Both the position numbers and the translations under genes were made by a program. Source: a virus. Taken from it: 64,000 nt of DNA. Below, piece after piece: positions 58,795 to 64,000 of this stretch (position 1 is its first letter; each line of letters opens with the position of its first letter). The notes under the pieces were generated by a model. It was not told the DNA's origin, did not search any database, and was given only the letters and a program-made list of their open reading frames with translations. The stretch is taken from the IMG/VR virus record IMGVR_UViG_3300020408_000003, positions 1-64,000 of that record, one strand, 5' to 3'.

Positions 58795-60408
58795 TTAGAA
58801 ATTAGAGTAATTGTTCCATTGTCCGTCATGATCAAATTCTATTACCCATTCTGGTTTTTTTACTTCTTCTTCAACGTATTGAGATCCATCGTCGATGTGA
58901 CCAAACGGTACAACATCGTCTTCAATCTCTTTCATTTTTTGTTTAAAAATCATTTCTTTTAAATTAATATCTGTCATATCTCCAAAATATTTACTTGTCA
59001 CAAAATACCCGAATAATACGAAATTCATAATTAAATCATCATGATTACCATCAGAAGCTTCGTATGATTGTCCTTTTGAAATAAAAGTAGAAGCTTCAAA
59101 TATAGTATTTTCATCTTGTATCATTATTTTATTATTTTCTAATAAATCTTTTAAAGCTGAACAACCTAATCTTTTCGTTTTACGAGTCATTTCAATACCC
59201 ATTTTGTCTAGTCGAATAGCCGATTCTGAATGCATATTTTCGTATTCTAAATCTTGATATAAACCGTTACAAACTAAAGAACCTTGGTCATTTGACTCAA
59301 TTATTACATAAGATTTATTGTAGACGTTAGCCCATTTATAAATAATGTTGGGGAAGAGAATAGGTGAAATAGTATTATTGCGATACACAGCTACCTGTCT
59401 GAACGGGCGAACGCTAATATCGACTAAGTTAAAGGTAGAATAATCCTGGCCTCTTCCCTTTGCAACATCCACACACATAACATATTCGTGCTTATCTTTT
59501 GGTTGCTCATACATTTGAAGACTTCCGTTTTCGTATATTTTTTCTGGCGGACGAGCTCTCATCTCCATCAAAGTCTGTGCGTTTATAAGAGTATCGCCTG
59601 TACCGAAAAAGGTATTACCGAATTCTTGATCAAATTGTAATTGAGAGGTATTTGATATCGTAGCTTCTTTCCATTTCTTATCTCTGCCAGGAACGTCCCA
59701 CCAATCAACACGAAATGGCTTAAATTCATTTACGTTTTGTACAGCTCCCTGCCATATATTATAAAACGTATTACCAATACCATTAGCAGTAGAAGTTACG
59801 ATTATCTTTGTATCTTTACCAGCAGAAACAACAGGATAGGTTGAAGTATAAAATTCAGCTGCTCGTTCGACGAATGCAAATTCGTCTAAATATAATAAGT
59901 TAACAGAAAGACCACGAATAGAACTCCCGGAAGTAGCAGCAGCAATGATACGAGAATTATTTGAAAACTCAAGGGAACCTTTGTTAAGAGCTTTACTACC
60001 AGGCTGTAAGAAGAACGGAGTATTTTCCAACATGAGAGTAACACGAGAAAGCATTTCTCTTGCAGTAGCTCCTTTATTTGCCAAAATCGCAATAGTCTTT
60101 TCTGAATTGAATAATGCAAACCATAGTAAGTAGGCGCAGGCACTGATTGACTTACCAGATTGACGACATGCGAGAACGACATTAAACCTATTCTCCTCGA
60201 ATTGATTAAACATTTTCTTTTGATAAGGATATAATTTAAAAGGTACAAGACCTTGATCTAATGAAATAATTTTACAATATTTTTCTGCAAAATATGAAGG
60301 GCTTTTCATACATCTAGAATATTCCTCAACTAATTCAGCCGACCATTGTTGTACAACACCGTCTTTTTTTACATTAGGATTCCCTAGATAACTCTGTACT
60401 TGGTGCAT
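58795..60408 (-). CDS. 17: Terminase large subunit, gp17-like
   Basis: 537 residues (T4 610). Walker A is ACRQSGKS, Walker B LLYLDEF, the coupling motif is TSTANG, and nuclease residues are in CVDVAKGRGQDYS and GNHDDL. Packages DNA into the prohead and cuts it. Overlaps gene 16 by 35 nt. Confidence 0.95.
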   Translation of the reverse strand: MHQVQSYLGNPNVKKDGVVQQWSAELVEEYSRCMKSPSYFAEKYCKIISLDQGLVPFKLYPYQKKMFNQFEENRFNVVLACRQSGKSISACAYLLWFALFNSEKTIAILANKGATAREMLSRVTLMLENTPFFLQPGSKALNKGSLEFSNNSRIIAAATSGSSIRGLSVNLLYLDEFAFVERAAEFYTSTYPVVSAGKDTKIIVTSTANGIGNTFYNIWQGAVQNVNEFKPFRVDWWDVPGRDKKWKEATISNTSQLQFDQEFGNTFFGTGDTLINAQTLMEMRARPPEKIYENGSLQMYEQPKDKHEYVMCVDVAKGRGQDYSTFNLVDISVRPFRQVAVYRNNTISPILFPNIIYKWANVYNKSYVIIESNDQGSLVCNGLYQDLEYENMHSESAIRLDKMGIEMTRKTKRLGCSALKDLLENNKIMIQDENTIFEASTFISKGQSYEASDGNHDDLIMNFVLFGYFVTSKYFGDMTDINLKEMIFKQKMKEIEDDVVPFGHIDDGSQYVEEEVKKPEWVIEFDHDGQWNNYSNF

Positions 60409-60721
60409 CTACAACCTTTTCATCTTTTTCTTTTAACAATTTTTGTAGATCAGCTGTTGATCCTAAAAATATATTATTTTGTTGATGTTCTACTTTTTTA
60501 AGTGGTTCTTCTAAATCTTTATTCTTTTTATTTAAATCCATCAATCTATCGTTAACGTCAGATAAATTCTTTATCATATTAGATAATACTTCAAATGCAC
60601 GAGGATGCTCGGATTCTCTAGCAACTTGCATCATCGTTTCTAAACTATCTTTACCTTTTTCTAACAGTTCATAATAAGTTTCACGTGAATATTCATAATC
60701 ACTTTTAATTTTATCAGACAT
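60374..60721 (-). CDS. 16: Terminase small subunit, gp16-like
   Basis: 115 residues from ATG 60721 (MSDKIKSDYEYSRE), just after the stop of the upstream gene; a longer frame to 60787 would overlap it. Helical with a central coiled coil (DVNDRLMDLNKKNKDLEE). Its position before gene 17 supports the call. Confidence 0.8.
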   Translation of the reverse strand: MSDKIKSDYEYSRETYYELLEKGKDSLETMMQVARESEHPRAFEVLSNMIKNLSDVNDRLMDLNKKNKDLEEPLKKVEHQQNNIFLGSTADLQKLLKEKDEKVVDAPSTELSRES

Positions 60722-60722
60722 T

Positions 60723-61100
60723 TTAACAGTTCCATCTACGTCTAGCAGCTTTACCTCTTTCGCCTGTCCAGTTTTTTGAACGAGCACAAAATGATTTTCT
60801 TCTTGCAGCGGCTTTGCTACCAGGTTTTAATTTACTTGGAGGAGTAGTAACCGCTGTTTGAAGCTTACTTCCAGGATTTTTTCTTCTATATGCAGCAACC
60901 CCTTTCGCCGTCATTCCAGCGCCCTTAGAAACTGGTAAAAAATTACCACTTTTCTTGGAAGTACTTACCGGATTTGATTCGCGATCTTCATTTTTCGGAA
61001 CGCAGTTAGGAACCATACGATTCCCTTTCTTTTTCATTCCAACTTGTTTGTGAGTTGACCAACAAGGCTTATCTTCTCTTATTTGTTTAAAAGTTTTCAT
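60723..61100 (-). CDS. Basic Cys-containing protein with capsid-targeting-like N-terminus (DUF6321-like)
   Basis: 125 residues. MKTFKQIRED has IRE as a possible prohead-protease site. The C-terminal KAAARRKSFCARSKNW...KAARRRWNC resembles a small basic family (DUF6321) in cyanophages. Strongly basic, so possibly DNA-associated in the head. Starts on the stop of gene 15 (61100). Confidence 0.65.
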   Translation of the reverse strand: MKTFKQIREDKPCWSTHKQVGMKKKGNRMVPNCVPKNEDRESNPVSTSKKSGNFLPVSKGAGMTAKGVAAYRRKNPGSKLQTAVTTPPSKLKPGSKAAARRKSFCARSKNWTGERGKAARRRWNC

Positions 61101-61927
61101 TAGCTACCAAAACCTCCGTCACTGTCTTGACCAAAAATAGTCGTTGTAAATCCAAAGTCACTATCAGGACTACCGATAGTGGTTAATGGATTAGGATCGA
61201 TTTGAACTGTTTGTAATCTAACGTCTGAATCTACTGTTAAACCACGTGATGAATCTGTAAAACCAACTGTTGGATTAAATACCTTTGCAACTGATCTACG
61301 TATAATTTTAGATGTTGGAATGTTACCATAAAAATTTGTTCTCATTTCAAAATCTAAAGTGTATATAATCGTTCTTCTGCTTCCTAAATCTCCTTCATAG
61401 TCATCAGCAAATCCAACACCAGCAATACTAATCGGTATGTCTTCTAAAAAATTTGGATGCTCTGTCATAAATGGTTTTATAGTTAAAGTATATTGTGGAT
61501 TAAATGTCGGCAATATCTGTTCTACTATCTGTAAAGCATCATCTTGATTTTTAGCGTACGCGTTCAATTGAAATCCAATAACGTATGGTACTGCTGTATT
61601 AAACTTTTTGCGACTTTGATTGTTTGCTGCGTTATTTGTAAAGTTATTTAATTTAGATAGTTGTCGAGTAGTATCATATGCAATGTTTGTAATCTCAAAA
61701 GACATGCGAGGCAATTTTATAGCAACTCGAGTATCCTCTCTTAAATCAGGATTTTCTCTTATTCTTTCTAAATATTTTGCCTTTGGTGCATAAGACAGTG
61801 GAACTTTAAGTTGACTTATAACTTTACCACTAGAATTTTTACGAATGACATATATGTTATTAAAAAGTCTGCCAAATATAGCAACGCATTTTTTTGTCTT
61901 TTCATGATAGAAATGTGTACCAAACAT
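61100..61927 (-). CDS. 15: Tail sheath stabiliser, gp15-like
   Basis: 275 residues (T4 272). FGTHFYHEKTKKCVAIFGRLFNNIYVIRKN is the gp15 signature. It caps the tail and joins it to the neck. Confidence 0.92.
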   Translation of the reverse strand: MFGTHFYHEKTKKCVAIFGRLFNNIYVIRKNSSGKVISQLKVPLSYAPKAKYLERIRENPDLREDTRVAIKLPRMSFEITNIAYDTTRQLSKLNNFTNNAANNQSRKKFNTAVPYVIGFQLNAYAKNQDDALQIVEQILPTFNPQYTLTIKPFMTEHPNFLEDIPISIAGVGFADDYEGDLGSRRTIIYTLDFEMRTNFYGNIPTSKIIRRSVAKVFNPTVGFTDSSRGLTVDSDVRLQTVQIDPNPLTTIGSPDSDFGFTTTIFGQDSDGGFGS

Positions 61928-61929
61928 AA

Positions 61930-62193
61930 TTAACCCTCATAAATCTTCTGAAGGTGATCTTCAAACGCTTCTACTTTTGACAATCTATCAGGCCAAAGTA
62001 TGTATTCTTTTTCAGGATTCTTTTTTAAATTATTTAAAAGTGGTGTTATCGCATTAAATAATTTATCTAATTTTTCCTTTGTTTCATCGGCTGAACTTGC
62101 AACAGTTTCAGCTTTCTTAGTAGCGGTTTGTACTGCTTCTAATTCTTCTTCATCAACTGCTGTAAATCCAAAATCAAAAAAATCATCTGCCAT
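61930..62193 (-). CDS. Small conserved protein between genes 14 and 15
   Basis: 87 residues. The start MADDFFDFGFTAVDEEELEAVQ and the end NPEKEYILWPDRLSKVEAF match a small protein at the same place in cyanophages. Coiled coil in the middle. Probably a neck, clamp or assembly accessory. Confidence 0.7.
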   Translation of the reverse strand: MADDFFDFGFTAVDEEELEAVQTATKKAETVASSADETKEKLDKLFNAITPLLNNLKKNPEKEYILWPDRLSKVEAFEDHLQKIYEG

Positions 62194-63077
62194 TAATTAT
62201 TCTCCACATCACCGAATGGATTACTTTCTGTAAAGTCTAAGAAATCAGTGTTAGTAGTAAAATCTGTATTTTGTTCGTTATTAGCAAGTTTATTATCTTC
62301 AGTTATCCCGGTTATTGCAAACCCAGTTCCATCGGGTATTGTTATAATTCTATTTAAATTAAAATTATGAAACTTACCATCAGTAGCACCAACGTGAATC
62401 AAGCTCAGTGTTTTTGTAGTACTATTGTAGTTTGAAACTTCACCAGTAATTGAAATATTTTCAGCGCTATCTAACATTTGACTAACAGTCATACCATTAG
62501 TAATCAAATTAGTATTATTTTGTAATACAAGATTATATGTATATGCAAAATCTTTATCGATATCATCAACTTTAGTAATACCAGTATCCATGTCTTCGCC
62601 AGAATACTCGAATAACTGAGCACGACATTTAAATACCGGAACGTTTTGTAGTTGAAAGAATGGTTGTTCGTGCTCTACAAAGGTGATTTCAAATATTTTA
62701 TTACTCATAATCGAATAAATCAAATCACCTTCTCTTGGACGATTTGAACTTATTTGATTATTTGCTCGCGTTACTGTTTCTTTCCATCTTCTCCTTGATA
62801 CAACAAACGTTGCTTCATCTCTTATTTCAACGCCAAATTTGGTAAACAAATCCCCTTCACCATCAAAGCCTTCAATGTTTTCGATATACATTTCAATTTT
62901 ATAAGCGTCATCAAACATAGACGGAACGTCTTCACCAAAAATTCTATTTTCATTTACAACCGTACGAGGTAAGTAATAACAATCTTGACCATAGATCTTT
63001 AACGATTCTATTACAAGATTTTCGTAAAGTGTTTGTTCTGATTTAACATTTGATCTGATGTTGAAGTTAGTTGGCAT
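62193..63077 (-). CDS. 14: Neck protein, gp14-like
   Basis: 294 residues (T4 256). TLYENLVIESLKIYGQDCYYLPR and FTKFGVEIRDEATFVVSRRRW are standard gp14 text. Part of the head-tail joining neck. Confidence 0.92.
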   Translation of the reverse strand: MPTNFNIRSNVKSEQTLYENLVIESLKIYGQDCYYLPRTVVNENRIFGEDVPSMFDDAYKIEMYIENIEGFDGEGDLFTKFGVEIRDEATFVVSRRRWKETVTRANNQISSNRPREGDLIYSIMSNKIFEITFVEHEQPFFQLQNVPVFKCRAQLFEYSGEDMDTGITKVDDIDKDFAYTYNLVLQNNTNLITNGMTVSQMLDSAENISITGEVSNYNSTTKTLSLIHVGATDGKFHNFNLNRIITIPDGTGFAITGITEDNKLANNEQNTDFTTNTDFLDFTESNPFGDVENN

Positions 63078-63078
63078 A

Positions 63079-63834
63079 TTACCCTACAAACATATCTACT
63101 GGCATTTCGTGTTCTAATCTTAATCTTTCTCTTAAAGCTTCTAACTCTCCTTGAGCATCGTCGTATAATTGTCGACCGTTAATGATAACTCCACCGGGTA
63201 ATTGCATACCTTCAAACTTCATAAGATTTAATCCCCATTGTTCTTTTATCAAAGCAGTTGCATAAGCTTTTAACCAAAGATCATTGTATACCGAAGTATG
63301 AGAATCAGGATCTATTATGGCAAATACTTCTGCTATGATAAAATCATTTAACTTAATATCTTTATCTGCCCAATCACCAAAAATATATAATCTTTTTTGT
63401 TTTCTTGACCATTCAATTTGAGGTGCGCCATTTAACTTCATGTCTAATATTGAAAGATACTGTTGAAGCTGTTCGTAGTAAGCTAAATCACCGGCAAAAT
63501 TTTGTAAATCTGCTATATCATTCAGCATCATTTGATATTTAATATCGAAAAAATTGAAAGATGCGCCAAATGAACTTCCAAATGGAATAAGTCTTTTAAT
63601 ATAAAGAACACTATCCATTATAGTGATATACTTATTAGTTACGTCATCAGCAGTAATTTGATGTTTAAGATAGGCTCTAAAGGTACCGTCAGAATGGTAT
63701 TCTTGAAAATATTGTAAAGCTTCATCAATACGATCTTCAATTTGATCTTCATCAACATTGACTTCGATAACTGGCTCACCAAGTTTTCTTTTACAATATT
63801 GTATTAATTTATCTCTGGAATTTGGATTTGCCAT
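63079..63834 (-). CDS. 13: Neck protein, gp13-like
   Basis: 251 residues (T4 309). RDKLIQYCKRKLGEPVIEVNVDEDQIEDRIDEALQYFQEYH is the gp13 signature. Ring protein under the portal. A late promoter lies at 63855-63862. Confidence 0.92.
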   Translation of the reverse strand: MANPNSRDKLIQYCKRKLGEPVIEVNVDEDQIEDRIDEALQYFQEYHSDGTFRAYLKHQITADDVTNKYITIMDSVLYIKRLIPFGSSFGASFNFFDIKYQMMLNDIADLQNFAGDLAYYEQLQQYLSILDMKLNGAPQIEWSRKQKRLYIFGDWADKDIKLNDFIIAEVFAIIDPDSHTSVYNDLWLKAYATALIKEQWGLNLMKFEGMQLPGGVIINGRQLYDDAQGELEALRERLRLEHEMPVDMFVG

Positions 63835-63854
63835 AATTTCCTCTGTTTATATCC

Positions 63855-63862
63855 TATTTATA
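63855..63862 (-). promoter_or_regulatory. Late promoter TATAAATA for gp13 and the following genes
   Basis: Minus strand TATAAATA 21 nt before ATG 63834, lying across the stop codon of the gene to the right. Confidence 0.7.
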
Positions 63863-64000
63863 CGAAACTAGTAAATACAAAACAATAGTAGTTTGTGCTA
63901 GAACTTCCACCATCACCCCAAAAAAATTGATCGGCATTAGTATCACCACCGTTTTTATTGTTAAAACCGTAAGCTTCAGTACCACTCATCCCAATATCAC
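63858..64000 (-). CDS. C-terminal end of a structural-looking protein (partial)
   Basis: An open frame enters from the right edge and ends at TAA 63860-63858. The visible 47 residues (GTEAYGFNNKNGGDTNADQFFWGDGG...) are Gly/Asn/Ser/aromatic rich, like the ends of tail-fibre, whisker or decoration proteins. In T4 the genes upstream of 13 are 11 and 12 and the fibritin wac, which fits, but identity is open. Confidence 0.5.
   Translation of the reverse strand, partial: DIGMSGTEAYGFNNKNGGDTNADQFFWGDGGSSSTNYYCFVFTSFV

Noticed and set aside
1-64000. CRISPR arrays, integrase, insertion sequences or attachment sites
   Set aside because: No regularly spaced repeats, transposase or integrase motifs, or terminal inverted repeats were seen; the window looks like a lytic phage genome.

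Overview
This window is part of the genome of a large, lytic, T4-like (straboviral-type) marine myovirus. The evidence is direct: the T4 head and neck genes run in the order gp13-gp14-gp15-gp16-gp17-gp18-gp19-gp20-(gp67-like)-gp21-gp22-gp23, and the T4 replication, recombination and late-transcription set is present (gp43, 44, 62, 45, 46, 47, 41, UvsX, UvsY, UvsW, RegA, gp55). The DNA is very AT-rich. A permuted, two-piece tmRNA of the alphaproteobacterial kind lies at 14.3-14.6 kb with proteolysis tag ANDNFAPVDYAQAA. Together these suggest an alphaproteobacterial host, and the AT-richness makes a SAR11/Pelagibacter-like cell the best guess (inference). Nearly all genes are on the minus strand, tightly packed, often joined by ATGA or TAATG overlaps. 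Only two convincing genes lie on the plus strand (11496-12641 and 15809-16321).

Layout from left to right (transcription mostly right to left). 0-4.6 kb: a late operon behind a TATAAATA promoter. Its proteins carry short N-termini ending in (I/L)xE, as in T4 internal head proteins, and several have enzyme-like cores (nuclease-like, ligase-like, nucleotidylyltransferase-like). 4.7-6.3 kb: DUF932 and small proteins. 6.3-14.3 kb: an accessory island with three radical-SAM proteins, four double-stranded-beta-helix (2OG-oxygenase-like) proteins, a GNAT, an SDR and a kinase-like protein. 14.3-14.66 kb: tmRNA. 14.66-15.7 kb: a BMP-family periplasmic nucleoside-binding protein. 15.8-17.5 kb: small proteins including DUF3310. 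17.6-18.6 kb: a free-standing class II aminoacyl-tRNA-synthetase/asparagine-synthetase-like core, followed 6 nt later by a strange tRNA with an Asn anticodon and a 41-nt variable region. 18.6-24.65 kb: ThyX, a methyltransferase, gp41, UvsX and UDP-uronate sugar genes. 24.65-29.4 kb: a nucleotide and base-modification block (a dCMP-hydroxymethylase-like thymidylate-synthase homologue, dCMP deaminase and a degenerate paralogue, UDG-like, GDSH-motif, glycosylase-like and Nmad1-like proteins). 29.4-34.4 kb: small early genes, a primase-polymerase-like protein, a MazG-like protein and gp43. 34.4-37.9 kb: M15 endolysin, Hsp20, DoxX, small membrane proteins and a sulfotransferase-like protein. 37.9-50 kb: RegA/62, GMP reductase plus phosphoribosyltransferase, gp44/45/46/47/55, UvsW and UvsY. 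50-64 kb: head, neck and tail structural genes.

Regulation is readable. About a dozen early-type promoters follow T(T/G)TACA-16/17-TATAAT, and three of them sit in a repeated leader. Late promoters TATAAATA precede structural, endolysin and internal-protein genes. Intrinsic terminators separate units near 4.69, 34.96 and 50.60 kb. One terminator-like hairpin lies inside the start of the synthetase-like gene.

The best candidates for something new are the hybrid Asn tRNA with its co-transcribed synthetase-like core, the phage-borne permuted tmRNA, the putative packaged enzyme set at the left end, the base-modification block, and the radical-SAM/2OG island. Functional calls rest on motifs and gene order read by eye; no database search was run.
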